64,000 nt of DNA from AP-15 sp963772965 (GCA_963772965.1 CAVYZU010000004.1:62001-126000); one strand, 5' to 3'. Shown: positions 47,396 to 57,171, counted from the stretch's first letter. Numbers and translations are program-made. Notes: generated by a model from the letters alone, not told the origin.

Positions 47396-47553
47396 CGACG
47401 GCTATCGCTGTAGCGTTTGTCGGGATTATCTTCGCTTCGTTCGCTTTGTTCCGCGCTGTGTCGCCGCTTCAATCGCGAATTAACGCTGCATCGTTTCGAT
47501 GCGCTGTCGCGAGGTCGGCGATATTGGGCCGCGGAACAGGCGCGGAGATAAAG

Positions 47554-48774
47554 ATGAGCGAGACCGCGACGTCTTCTGTTGTTGAACCTCACCGCGGCCG
47601 TGCGTCCGAGGTTTTTTGGGTGGCGCTACGGCTCGGGTTGACCTCGTTCGGCGGCCCGATCGCCCATCTTGGCTATTACGAGCGTACCTATGTCCGTCAG
47701 CGTCAATGGCTGTCGCCAGAGGAATACGCCGGGTTAGTCGCCTTGTGCCAAATGGTACCGGGGCCAGCCAGTAGCCAAGTCGGCTATCTGATCGGATTGC
47801 GCCGCGCCGGCTGGGGTGGGGCATTTGCCGCCTGGGCGGGTTTTACCCTGCCCTCCGCCATCATCATGTTCGGCTTTGCGCTGCTGGCCCCGCGCCTTGA
47901 AGGACCCACAACCGATGCGGTATTGCATGGGTTGAAGCTGGTTGCGGTCGCCGTCGTCGCGCAAGCTGTTTGGAGTATGGGTCGCAATCTGTGCCCCGAC
48001 CGCCCGCGGGTCGCACTGGCATTGGTGGCGGCGGTACTTCTACTGATGGTCAGCGGCCCGGTAATCCAGATCGCCGCATTGCTAATCGGCGCGGTTGGCG
48101 GCGCCGTGCTGTGCCGCGACCTGCCGGTTGCCCCGGGTCTGCCGGCAATGCCGGTGACATTGCGGACGGGCGGCATAGCGCTGGCGCTGTTTCTCGTCTT
48201 GCTTGTCGCATTGCCGCTGGCCGGCGCTGCGGCGCCACATAGTCTGTTGGCGTTGGCCGGCATCTTCTACAAGGCGGGCGCGCTGGTCTTTGGCGGCGGA
48301 CACGTCGTGCTGCCGCTGTTGCGCGATGCGCTGGTGCCCCGGGGTTGGTTGTCCGACAGCACCTTCCTCGCCGGCTACGGCGTCGCACAGGCTATCCCGG
48401 GTCCGTTGTTTACGTTCTCCGCCTATCTCGGCGCGGTGGTAGCACCCGCCGGAGCGGCCCTGCCCTGGGCGGCTGTCGCGCTGATTTTCATGTTTCTGCC
48501 GGGAATGCTGGTCGCCTTGGCGGGGTTGCGCGTGTGGCTGTGGCTTGGCCACCACCCCGCGGCGCGGGCGGGCCTGGCTGGCATCAATGCGGCCGTGGTC
48601 GGAGTTCTTGGCGCCGCCCTTTACAACCCGATCTGGATCAGCGCGGTCAACAATGGCCGCGATGTCGCGATCGCGTTGACCGGCTTCCTTCTGCTCGATC
48701 GCTGGCGCGTTCCGCCGCTTGCGATCGTGATCTTTTGCGTTGCCGCCGCGTTGATTTCGCGCGCGGTTGGCTGA
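47554..48774 (+). CDS. chrA: Chromate transporter (CHR family, two-domain)
   Basis: A 406-residue membrane protein with two homologous halves. The first half shows LGLTSFGGPIAHLGYYERT and CQMVPGPASSQVGYLIG. The second half shows KAGALVFGGGHVVLPLLRD and GVAQAIPGPLFTFSAYLG. These are the paired signatures of long-chain CHR proteins, which export chromate and possibly other oxyanions. ATG 47554 is preceded by GCGGAGATAAAG. The gene follows the PBP gene by 158 bases and may have its own promoter. No chrB regulator is nearby. Confidence 0.92.
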   Translation: MSETATSSVVEPHRGRASEVFWVALRLGLTSFGGPIAHLGYYERTYVRQRQWLSPEEYAGLVALCQMVPGPASSQVGYLIGLRRAGWGGAFAAWAGFTLPSAIIMFGFALLAPRLEGPTTDAVLHGLKLVAVAVVAQAVWSMGRNLCPDRPRVALALVAAVLLLMVSGPVIQIAALLIGAVGGAVLCRDLPVAPGLPAMPVTLRTGGIALALFLVLLVALPLAGAAAPHSLLALAGIFYKAGALVFGGGHVVLPLLRDALVPRGWLSDSTFLAGYGVAQAIPGPLFTFSAYLGAVVAPAGAALPWAAVALIFMFLPGMLVALAGLRVWLWLGHHPAARAGLAGINAAVVGVLGAALYNPIWISAVNNGRDVAIALTGFLLLDRWRVPPLAIVIFCVAAALISRAVG

Positions 48775-49056
48775 CCGTCGCGGCAAGTTACTTTGGGCGA
48801 TCATCTATATTCGATTCGCCGAGGGGTGCGACCGTCCGGATCCGAATGACACCATCGAATGCCGATTACGGCCGGTTCGGTCGCCATCTTTCTGACGTCA
48901 TTTCTGCCGCTGAGTTAGGCAATGCTTTGGGTCAGATTGAAGATCGACCTTTGCGCTTCCAACGTCGTTTCGGCGACCAGCTACGGCCGTTGCCCGGGGT
49001 GCGCTAACGGCGTAAGCGACGCAGGTGCGACGGGCTGGCAGTGGGGGGTTGGGGCG

Positions 49057-49857
49057 ATGGCGAGACGATCTCTATTTGTTTTTTTGTTTCTGCTGATTGG
49101 CAATGTCATGGCCGGGGCCGCCGAGGCGTCGGGGAGCGTTTATCTTGAAGACCTGACTTGGCCCGAATTGCGCACTGACATTCAGGCGGGCAAGACGACA
49201 ATCCTCGTCCCGATCGGCGGAACCGAGCAAAACGGCCCGCAAATGGCGCTCGGCAAGCACAATGTTCGGGTGAAGGTGTTGGCCGGCAAGATAGCGCAGG
49301 CGCTCGGCAATGCATTGGTAGCGCCGGTCATCGCCTATGTGCCTGAAGGCAACGTCGACAAGCCGGAAGGACATCTTAAATTCCCGGGAACGATCACCGT
49401 GCCGACAGCCGCGTTCGACTCGACCCTCGAATACGCGGCAAAGAGTTTCAAGCTCGCTGGCTTCCACAACATCGTTTTTCTTGGGGACCATGGCGGTTAT
49501 CAAAAGGACGACGAGGTAGTTGCCCAGCGGCTTGACCGGGAATGGGCGGCAACGCCGATGCGCGCCTATGCGCTGATCGAATATTACCGCGCGAGTGAGA
49601 CCGAATTCGGTCAATTGCTGAAGAGCAAGGGCTACAGCGAAGCAGAAATTGGCAGCCATGCGGGGCTGCTCGACACGTCGCTGATGATGGCGACCGATCC
49701 GAGCCTGGTCCGCACGGATTTGCTTGGCGAAACCAAACCTGGCGACGGGACCCACGGCGATCCGCGTCATGCCAGCGCAGCGCTCGGCCAGCTGGGGGTC
49801 GATCTCATCGTTGCACGCACCGTCGCCGCGATCAGGACCGCGACGGCCCAGCGCTGA
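49057..49857 (+). CDS. Exported creatininase-family protein
   Basis: A 266-residue protein with a signal peptide (SLFVFLFLLIGNVMAGAAEA). The fold signature is VPIGGTEQNGPQMALGKHN, where classical creatinine amidohydrolases have E-x-H-G-x-H-L-P-L-x-T-D; here Asn and His replace ligands His and Asp. Later segments fit the family: FPGTITVPTAAFDSTL, IVFLGDHGGYQKDD, and GSHAGLLDTSLMMATDP with a metal-binding Glu expected nearby. Exported forms with this altered motif occur in other proteobacteria and their substrates are unknown. Confidence 0.85.
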   Translation: MARRSLFVFLFLLIGNVMAGAAEASGSVYLEDLTWPELRTDIQAGKTTILVPIGGTEQNGPQMALGKHNVRVKVLAGKIAQALGNALVAPVIAYVPEGNVDKPEGHLKFPGTITVPTAAFDSTLEYAAKSFKLAGFHNIVFLGDHGGYQKDDEVVAQRLDREWAATPMRAYALIEYYRASETEFGQLLKSKGYSEAEIGSHAGLLDTSLMMATDPSLVRTDLLGETKPGDGTHGDPRHASAALGQLGVDLIVARTVAAIRTATAQR

Positions 49858-49890
49858 AAGCCGATTTGACCGCTCCCTGTTTATCGCACT

Positions 49891-51230
49891 TTGTGTTCGG
49901 AGGCGTTTTTGCCGCTGTTGTTGCGCCGCTGGTTGCGGATAGCCTTCTGGATTGTCCCGCTTTTGCTCCTCGGGGTGTTGGCGTGCGCTCTGCCGATTTG
50001 GCCGGCAAGCGTCGAGGGCGGCTATGGGCTCTTATGCTCGGCTGCCGCAGCGATCGTTCAGGTCGCGCAATCGGCGGTCACACCAAAGCCATCGGCCGCT
50101 CCCGCGGTACCCGTCGCTGCGGCCGCGCCGCCACCCCGCCCGACACAGATCCAAACCGTGCCGGGGATGTTGCCGGTCTTGAACCCGGCCAATCTCTACA
50201 GCGCCGCCGGAGCAAACATGCTCAGCCCGGCTGTTGCGGGCGAACTTGACCCGCGTTTATGTCCCCAATCTCCGCTCGAACGATGTTTACGTGATCGATC
50301 CGGCAACTTCACCGAGTGGTCGACCGCTTTCCGGTCGGGTTTCTGCCGCAGCACGTCGTCCCGGCCTGGGATTTACAAACATTGTGGGTCGCGAATAACG
50401 GGCGGCGCCGCGCCGATGGCAGCTTGACCCCGATCGATCCCAAAAGCGGGAAACCCGGCCCGAGGGTTCTCGTCGCCGATCCCTACAACATGTATTTCAC
50501 GCCCGACGGCAAGTCGGCGATCGTCGTCGCGGAGCGACTGAAGCGTCTCGATTTCCGCGATCCGCATACGATGGCCTTGCAGCAATCGCTGCCAACGCCG
50601 GCCTGCTCGGGGATCAACCATGCGGATTTTTCGATCGATGGCCGTTACGCGATCTTTACCTGCGAGTTTCGCGGCGGCGGCCTGGTCAAGATCGACATCG
50701 TCAACCATCAGGTGGTCGGCTACCTGAGGCTCGATGATCGTGCGGATGCTGCAGGACATTCGCGTCTCGCCCGACGGCACGTGTTTTTTATGTCGCGGAC
50801 ATGCTTGCCGATGGTGTGTTTCTGGTCGATGGCGACCGCTTCGTCAAAGTCGGCTTCATCCCGACCGGGATCGGCACCCACGGTCTTTATCCAAGCCGCG
50901 ACGGGACAAAGCTCTACGTCTCCAACCGCGGCTCGCACAGGGTCCACGGGGCGCCGCATGGCCCGGGGAGCATCAGCGTCATCGATTTCGCGACCCGCGA
51001 CGGTCGAGAAGACCTGGCCGATCCCGGGCGGCGGCAGCCCGGATATGGGCAATGTCAGCATCGACGGCAAAGATTTGTGGCTGTCCGGCCGCTACGACAA
51101 TGTCGTCTACGACATCGACACAAAGACGGGTGCAGTCAGGCAAATCAGCGTCGGTAAGGAACCACACGGGCTGACAGTGTGGCCGCAGCCGGGCCGCTAC
51201 TCGCTCGGGCATACCGGCAACATGCGGTAA
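49891..51230 (+). pseudogene. YncE-type beta-propeller protein with about five +1 frame breaks
   Basis: A hydrophobic N-terminal anchor (IAFWIVPLLLLGVLACALP) and Pro/Ala linker lead to propeller blades: RVYVPNLRSNDVYVIDPAT, WVANNGRRRADGSLTPIDP, YFTPDGKSAIVVAERLKRL, DIRVSPDG, VFYVADMLADGVFLVDG, GTHGLYPSRDGTKLYVSNRG, and DLWLSGRYDNVVYDIDTKTG with the end EPHGLTVWPQPGRYSLGHTG. Frames change near 50240, 50305, 50735, 50785 and 51000, each explained by one extra base. The corrected protein is about 445 residues, periplasmic. Binding partner unknown. Confidence 0.75.
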
Positions 51231-51362
51231 AGTCGGGTGTTGTGGGCGCTGCCGGGATAGCAAAGAAGCTAATGGAAACACCTTATTATACTTGTTGAGA
51301 GCCTCCTCCCGTTTGGGGAGGAGGGATACGGGCGTGTAATCGACGGCCTGGTCAAAGGGCGA

Positions 51363-51830
51363 TCATCGTCTAAGCTGTCTTGAACTCATCAACCGCTTTT
51401 CTAGATTCTCGGCCATTTTGTCCCATACCTGAGCCACGACCTGCAGTGTTTCCTTAGCCGATGATGTCGAAAAACCTTCGGATTCGGTGCGGATCTCCTC
51501 GGCCATTATTCGCCAGCGACAAACTTGAAGCATCGATTCCCGGCTTGTGGCGCTTGGCGACCAGCCATCGGGGACAAGACTTTGCTCGCGCGCCTCTTGT
51601 GTCGGGGGACGTGTTGCTGAGTGCGGAGGCGAAGTCGACGGCTCAAATTTCGCCTTAAAGGACTGTGCTTCGCTGTCTTGCTTGAATTCAACTTGCAGTA
51701 CGGTGGTGTCCTCGTACTGGTTGCAAACAAATCTCGATGGCTGATAGCGATTTTCATCGAGCCATGCGCGCATTGCGGCCATCTCTGCGGAGAGATCGGC
51801 CTGGCGCAGTCTAAGAACAACGGTGCGCAT
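51363..51830 (-). CDS. Hypothetical protein, unrecognised family
   Basis: A 155-residue soluble protein from ATG 51830, with AAGGGGGTGG upstream. The first 70 residues form an alpha/beta unit (TVVLRLRQADLSAEMAAMR, AWLDENRYQPSRFVCNQYED, TTVLQVEFKQDSEAQSFKAK). A Pro/Ser/Thr linker follows, then an acidic helical end (MAEEIRTESEGFSTSSAKET). No motif known to me. The long linker suggests two modules. It stands alone between convergent and divergent neighbours. Confidence 0.55.
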   Translation of the reverse strand: MRTVVLRLRQADLSAEMAAMRAWLDENRYQPSRFVCNQYEDTTVLQVEFKQDSEAQSFKAKFEPSTSPPHSATRPPTQEAREQSLVPDGWSPSATSRESMLQVCRWRIMAEEIRTESEGFSTSSAKETLQVVAQVWDKMAENLEKRLMSSRQLRR

Positions 51831-52522
51831 TGCCACCCCCTTTGCAGTGTACATGCGCAAGGTAAATTGCGCTGGGGAAGGGTTCAAGATGTCCCTGCTG
51901 CAATGCCAAATGAGCTGTCCGGGCTGGCCGCTCCTTTACCGCGATGCGTCAATCATATAATCAATATACCATAACTCAGTTTATTTATACGCGGAGACCC
52001 CGACCGCCGCTTTGACGGAAAAAAGACGATCTCAACGCCGCGCCTTTGGGGCGGCCGGTGTCGCCTCGACATCTCAGGTTGCGGCTTTGTCGATCTTCCG
52101 AGCGGAAACGCGCCAGCCAGTAAAAACGGACGCTCTATTCAAGTACACCTTGCCCCAAAAGCTGGTTTCTGCCATTGTAGCTTCAATGCACAGGGTATTT
52201 TTCCTAGAGAATGACCAGTTGCTCTCAACCATGGAATGCGATCAACGCGATCAAAACTCTGGGTTCAAAGCGTGAACCGATCCGGCTTTCACAATTAATA
52301 CCTCAAAGCTGTCCACTGATACCGAGCTAATTCGTTAACTTAGAGCGAGAGCTCGAATGACCAGAACGGCAGCTGCACCGCCCGGGACCGCTGCTCGGGC
52401 CCAACCGAGGATCGGCTGAACGCCACTCCGCCAGCATCGCCGGACTGGAGCGCCTTCCGAGCGACAACCGCGTATGATGGGCGGTTAATCCGTCAGCCAC
52501 GTCTTTCGGTAAATGTCCCAGA
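51831..52522. other. 692-bp region without a supported gene
   Basis: It includes an AT-rich patch (51950-51990) that could hold a promoter. An 87-codon open frame from a TTG at 52012 has no motif or clear ribosome-binding site. Nothing else was recognised. The exosortase gene begins at the end, with only a weak ribosome-binding site. Confidence 0.35.
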
Positions 52523-54103
52523 ATGGTGAATACCAGCTCTTCGCAGTCGCCGGTTTCGTCAGTACCCAGGCTCGCTTCACCCGGTCGCGACTGGGCGCTT
52601 GCTGGCGCGGCTCTTGCGGCCGGCCTTCTGGCATTTGCGGTCATCTTTTATCCGGAGATTACCGCCGCAATTGTCGTCTGGATGAACTCGGACGCATACA
52701 GCCACTGTTTTCTCGTCCTGCCGGTGGCGATCTACCTCGCCTGGGACCGGCGCGACATCGCCAAGGCAACCCCGCTGCGCCCGTCGCTCAGGGTCGCACT
52801 GCTGGCCATCCCGGTGGCAGCGATGTGGTTTGTCGCGGACCGGCTTGGCATCATGGAAGCCCGTCAGTTGCTGGCCATGACGTTGCTTCAGATCATGATC
52901 GCCTCGGTCCTGGGCCCGTCCATGTGGCGCGCCCTCGCCGCGCCGCTGCTCTATTTGTTCTTTCTGGTGCCATTTAGTGAGTTTCTGATTCCTCCACTAC
53001 AGAGCCTTGCGGTTCGTTTCACCACGGTCGGTCTCAATCTCCTTGGAATCCCAAATTTTGCTGATGGAATTGTTATTGAAATTCCCGAGGGGACCTTTCT
53101 CGTTCACCAGGCCTGTTCCGGCCTCCGGTTTCTGATCGCTTCGGCTGCTTTCTCGGTATTCTTTTCCTGCCTGATTTATACGAGCCCGCTTAGACGTGTC
53201 TTGTTCATTGCGGCGGCTTTTGCTGTCGCGGTGATTGCCAACGACTTTCGTGTGTTTGGCATTATTCTGATCGCCCATTTCCTCGGCAATAATCAGGCAG
53301 TCGAGACCGGTCACGTCCTGTGGGGCTGGCTGTTTTACGTCATTGTCGGGTCGGTGCTGGTGTTGATGGGATTGATATTTAGACAAGAACGGCGCTCACC
53401 CATTCACGCAAATCCCCCGGTCCCAAGCCGCTTCACCGGGGCGGCGTTTGTCGCAGTTGTGTTGGTGGTGTTGCTGGCCACCATGCCGCGCGTCGCAGCA
53501 AATTACTTTGATGAGCTCGGCCCCAACGGGGCGATAGCGGCGGAGATCGCGCCACCGGCCTTGGCGGGGTGCACAATAATCCCGTTGTCTGCCGCGGGAT
53601 CTGCTGCGGGGTCCGCCGCAAACGCGACCAGCACAGTCGACGAGCACGGTCTGCGAGCGACCGCGTACCGCTGCGACAATCGTGTTTTTGTCGCTACGTT
53701 CCACCGCTTTCCGCCGCGCATCGGCGTACGGCCGCTGTTCTCGTCTTTGCGCGATGCAGAATCCGGAGGCGGAGCCGACATCGTTCGACAAACTCAAGGC
53801 ATCCGCGGAGGGGCCGGTCCGGAGGCGCCGGTGTGGAGCGTTACCGAAGTTCAAGAGGGCCGCAATTATGTTACCGTTGCCACGACATTATGGGTCGATG
53901 GTCGGCCCGCTGGGACCGGGTTTGCGGCCCGTCTCGACCAGTTCTTGAACACGTTGCGGCTCTCAGCGGTTTCCCCGGTGATGGCAGTCGTTACCTATTC
54001 CGAAGCGGAAGATCCGAATAATTCGTGGCGCGCGATCGGCCGCTTCCTTGCCAAGACCGCGCCTTTTTCGTCAACAGTGGTTAAGCTGCTATCGCCGCCG
54101 TGA
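52523..54103 (+). CDS. Exosortase fused to an EpsI-type C-terminal domain
   Basis: A 526-residue protein. The first 320 residues are a polytopic membrane domain with the exosortase catalytic triad: Cys198 in VHQACSGLRFLIAS, Arg243 in IANDFRVFGIILIA, and His264 in ETGHVLWGWLFY. After the last membrane helix (AFVAVVLVVLLATMPRVA) comes a periplasmic EpsI/DUF3485-like domain (GCTIIPLS ... YRCDNRVFVATFHR ... YVTVATTLWVDGR). Exosortases cleave PEP-CTERM-type sorting signals before transfer to envelope polysaccharide. No PEP-CTERM protein, PrsK/PrsR or polysaccharide gene was seen within the window. The start is ATG 52523. Confidence 0.88.
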   Translation: MVNTSSSQSPVSSVPRLASPGRDWALAGAALAAGLLAFAVIFYPEITAAIVVWMNSDAYSHCFLVLPVAIYLAWDRRDIAKATPLRPSLRVALLAIPVAAMWFVADRLGIMEARQLLAMTLLQIMIASVLGPSMWRALAAPLLYLFFLVPFSEFLIPPLQSLAVRFTTVGLNLLGIPNFADGIVIEIPEGTFLVHQACSGLRFLIASAAFSVFFSCLIYTSPLRRVLFIAAAFAVAVIANDFRVFGIILIAHFLGNNQAVETGHVLWGWLFYVIVGSVLVLMGLIFRQERRSPIHANPPVPSRFTGAAFVAVVLVVLLATMPRVAANYFDELGPNGAIAAEIAPPALAGCTIIPLSAAGSAAGSAANATSTVDEHGLRATAYRCDNRVFVATFHRFPPRIGVRPLFSSLRDAESGGGADIVRQTQGIRGGAGPEAPVWSVTEVQEGRNYVTVATTLWVDGRPAGTGFAARLDQFLNTLRLSAVSPVMAVVTYSEAEDPNNSWRAIGRFLAKTAPFSSTVVKLLSPP

Positions 54104-54293
54104 CCGGGAAAGCCATCGAATTGATGTTTGGATCGCCTTGACGAGGTGAGAATGTCGGCCGGCGCCGCATCAGCTCGATACTGACGCCATCGGGTGTACC
54201 GACATATCCGAGCAATCTTCCGCCGCCTTCATTGTCGACCCAGGCGCTCGGCGGGAATTCACCTGGCGGGAGTGACGGCAGTTTAACCGGCAC
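54081..54293 (-). pseudogene. Possible C-terminal remnant of a VOC-family protein
   Basis: The reverse strand encodes PPSAWVDNEGGGRLLGYV then GTPDGVSIELMRRRP and stop, resembling the closing strand of VOC proteins (xGYVxDPDGxxIELMxR). No upstream portion of the domain is recognisable. The stop overlaps the 3' end of the exosortase gene by 23 bases. Confidence 0.4.
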
Positions 54294-54397
54294 CGCACGG
54301 CCATCGCCGTTGACTGCGAGGGCATTCGGGAGCGCGCGTCCGTTGCATCGGAGTCTCGCATAGGTTTGTATTCGCGGCGCGGAAAAGGAGTACCAAA

Positions 54398-55650
54398 ATG
54401 GTCGCCGGTGCCAGGCAGCCGAAAGCTGTTAACAATCATGTCGAGCTGTGGAACCACTGCGAGAACCCTTATCCCTTTGTGCCGGCCGAGGTGCTCGAGC
54501 AGGCCCACTCGGTGCGGGCCAGCCTGCCCAATAAATATTGCGAACCCGAGATCGCGGCGCGCCTCTACGACGAGGTGTTCGACGAATACCGGCTGTGCGA
54601 CGATATCGGCCTCCACATCGTCACCAACGAGCATCATTCCGGCATCAACAATCTGTGGGCGGCGAGCCCGGTCATCACCGGCGTCGTCGCGCGGCTGACC
54701 AAAAACGTCCGCATCCTGTCGCTCGGCACGTTGATCACGGTGCGCCCCGACCCGGTGCGGGTGGCCGAGGAATACGCGACGATCGACGTCCTGTCGCGCG
54801 GCCGGCTCGAAATCGGCTTCGTCAAGTCGGGCGCCACCGAGATGGTTTCGGGCGACGCCAATCCGATGCGCATCCGCGAGCGCGAATGGGAAGCGATCGA
54901 TCTGATCGAAAAGGCGCTGACCACCCATGACGGCCCGTTCAGTTGGGAGGGCAAGTTCTTCATCCATCCGCATGTCAACATCTGGCCGCGTCCCTACCAG
55001 CAGCCGCGCCCGGAATTCTGGGCGGCGACCAGCGATCTGCCGACCTGCGCCGAACTCGGACGGCGCGGCATGGTCAACACGCTTGCTGTTCGGCGGCTAT
55101 GACCGCACCCGGCAAGCCTTCGACGCGTACAAGACCGGCGCGCGCCGAGGCGGGGCTGCCGCCGCCGGGCGAGGACCGGTTTTCCTACATGGCGTTTTGC
55201 TATGTCGGCGACACCGACGAGGAGGGCATGCGCATCGGCCAGAAAATCGCCTGGTTTCTGACCGTCAGCATCAAGAGCGCGCCGCAATTCTCGAAGTTTC
55301 AGCCGGGCGCGGTGGCGCCGGAAATGGCGCCCGCGGCATGGCGAACCGGCGCATCGCGGCGACCGCGCCCGACAAATCTCGATGCCGAGGTGCTGATCGG
55401 CCAGGGCCAGATGTTCGCCGGCAACCCGGACACCGTGGCGACGCAGATCAAGGAATTCCGCCGGCGTGTCGGCGGCGTCGGCCACATCATCATGATGACC
55501 CGGCAGGGTCTCGTGACCCATGCCGAGGCGGAGAAGAGCTTTTCGCGTGCCGCTAAGGAAGTGCTGCCGCAACTGCAGGATCTGCCGCCGGTCGATCCGG
55601 ACGAGACCACCTGGGAAGCCCGGCGCGCGGTAGCAGCAGCAGCAAAATGA
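54398..55650 (+). pseudogene. Luciferase-like (LLM class) flavin-dependent oxidoreductase, two +1 frame breaks
   Basis: A TIM-barrel flavin monooxygenase. The first frame gives DDIGLHIVTNEHHSGINNLW, RILSLGTLITVRPDPVRVAE, YATIDVLSRGRLEIGFVKSG and FWAATSDLPTCAELGRRG. An extra T at about 55085 (CTTGCTG) leads to LLFGGYDRTRQAFDAYKTG, and an extra G near 55140 leads to AEAGLPPPGEDRFSYMAFC and then EVLIGQGQMFAGNPDTVATQ to the stop. The corrected length is about 417 residues. AAGGAG precedes the ATG. The stop overlaps the next ATG (ATGA at 55647-55650), so it forms an operon with the hydrolase. Confidence 0.85.
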
Positions 55651-56471
55651 GCCCACCAGATCGCTTGACCGTTGGCCCGATCGCGGCCGAGATCTGGCAG
55701 CGAAGGGCGAGGCGACCCGACGCGCCGACACTTCTCCTCGTCCACGGCATCAATCATATCAATCCCGCGGCGCCTTTCCTCGATCTGCTGGCCGATCACG
55801 GCGAGATCATGGCACCTTCGCATCCGGGTTTTGGCGCCTCGCCGCGCCCGGCTGATTTCGATACGATGTATGACCTCGTTCATTTCTACCGCGCCATCCT
55901 CGACATACTTCCGGCCGATAAAATTACGATGATCGGATTTTCATTTGGCGGCTGGATTGCTGCCGAGGTCGCGGTGGGCGGCCACCCCAAGCTCGACCGG
56001 CTGGTGTTGGTCGATCCGGTCGGGATCAAGATTGGCGGGCGTGAGGAGCGTGATATTGCGCATTTCTTCAACACTTCGCCGGCGGAATTGACCCGGCGCG
56101 CCTGGCATAACCCGGCAAATTGCTCGCCCGGCAGTTACGGGGTCGGATGGCAGACGCTGATCGGCGATGCGATGAGCGACGTGGACATGATCACCCTGGC
56201 GCGCAATTGGGATTCGCTGTGCCTCTACGCCTGGCGGCCGCATATGTACAACCCGCAGCTCAAGCATTGGCTGCACCGGATCGCCGTTCCGAGTGTGGTC
56301 CTTTGGGGCGCCAGCGATCAGATCGTGACGCCCCAATACGGTCGCGCCTACAGCGGGCTGATCCCCGGCGCGCTGTTTGAGATCATCGAGGCCGCCGGCC
56401 ATCATCCGGAGCTCGAGCAGCCCAGAGCGTTTGTCGATCGGGTAGCCCGTTTTCTCGGCAATCGGCAGTAG
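55647..56471 (+). CDS. Alpha/beta hydrolase
   Basis: A 274-residue alpha/beta-hydrolase-fold enzyme. The oxyanion region is LLLVHGINHINP, the nucleophile elbow GFSFGG puts Ser at residue 99, and the C-terminal His lies in IEAAGHHPELEQP. The acid should be Asp in LWGASDQIVTP. Such enzymes hydrolyse esters, lactones or C-C bonds of ring-cleavage products. The 4-base overlap with the luciferase-like oxidoreductase suggests they act in one pathway, for example oxygenation followed by hydrolysis, which is inference. Confidence 0.9.
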   Translation: MSPPDRLTVGPIAAEIWQRRARRPDAPTLLLVHGINHINPAAPFLDLLADHGEIMAPSHPGFGASPRPADFDTMYDLVHFYRAILDILPADKITMIGFSFGGWIAAEVAVGGHPKLDRLVLVDPVGIKIGGREERDIAHFFNTSPAELTRRAWHNPANCSPGSYGVGWQTLIGDAMSDVDMITLARNWDSLCLYAWRPHMYNPQLKHWLHRIAVPSVVLWGASDQIVTPQYGRAYSGLIPGALFEIIEAAGHHPELEQPRAFVDRVARFLGNRQ

Positions 56472-56481
56472 GTATATCGAA

Positions 56482-56844
56482 ATGATGTTCATCGTCCGCA
56501 GCGCCGGTAATAAACCGATCGCGCCCGCGCTTCCGGTCAAGGTCAAGCGCCGCACGCCGGAAATCGTCGCGAACGCCACCGGCAAGACTGATCATTTTTG
56601 TGTCGGCGACAATGAGGCGATCGCGGCATTGCGCGCGGCGGGCTGCGAGGTGATCGAATTGCGCGACGGCTGGTACGCCGACGATACCGGCGGTGGCGTG
56701 GCAATCTCGGGACACGGGAAATACTGGGAGGTCCGAGACACCAAGTTCACGGTCCAGGAGGCTGCCGGGCCGGTTCAGGCGGCCAAACCCGGTGCTCCCG
56801 GCGGAGATGTCGTAAACGTCCGCCGCGCGATCTTCGGGGTATAG
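56482..56844 (+). CDS. Hypothetical protein, unrecognised
   Basis: A 120-residue open frame 10 bases after the hydrolase. It begins MMFIVRSAGNKPIAP, has a helix-turn segment (CVGDNEAIAALRAAGCEVIE) and a Gly-rich strand region (GWYADDTGGGVAISGHGKYW), then an Ala/Pro tail. No family was recognised and no signal peptide is present. Base composition matches the neighbours. It could be the third gene of the luciferase-hydrolase operon. Confidence 0.45.
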   Translation: MMFIVRSAGNKPIAPALPVKVKRRTPEIVANATGKTDHFCVGDNEAIAALRAAGCEVIELRDGWYADDTGGGVAISGHGKYWEVRDTKFTVQEAAGPVQAAKPGAPGGDVVNVRRAIFGV

Positions 56845-57171
56845 CCCAGCTGGTTGAATGCCCGCTCGGCCTGCGTCGAAAGGGGGGCCCTCGGTGTAGC
56901 CGACCCGTTCGGCTGCGAGATCGAACAACCGTCCGTGAGCTCTGGCCGATCTACACGGCTATATTTGCGGTATTGATGCTGGTTACTTACATCCCGGCAA
57001 TCTCGCTGTGGCTACCGCGTCTCCTCTCGTTGTAAATGAGGACAGTGACGGGACGCTCGCGGGACGAAAAAAGCGCCCTACGTTCGGTATTGATCGGATG
57101 GCCCAGCAATTCGTAGTTAAGTTTTCAAATAGGAATTGCAACAGAGGGCGAGTCATCGCAGTATCTGCGCG
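56845..57171. other. Region before the candidate small RNA, no gene recognised
   Basis: Intergenic. It includes GTAAATGAGGACAGTGACGG and an AT-richer stretch at 57110-57140 that could serve as the promoter of the RNA described next. No coding sequence was supported. Confidence 0.35.

Noticed and set aside
47446..47553. Upstream extension of chrA by 36 codons.
   Set aside because: The extension lacks chromate-transporter homology, and a ribosome-binding site sits just before ATG 47554.
52012..52275. 87-codon frame from a TTG before the exosortase.
   Set aside because: Rare start, weak ribosome-binding site and no recognisable sequence pattern.
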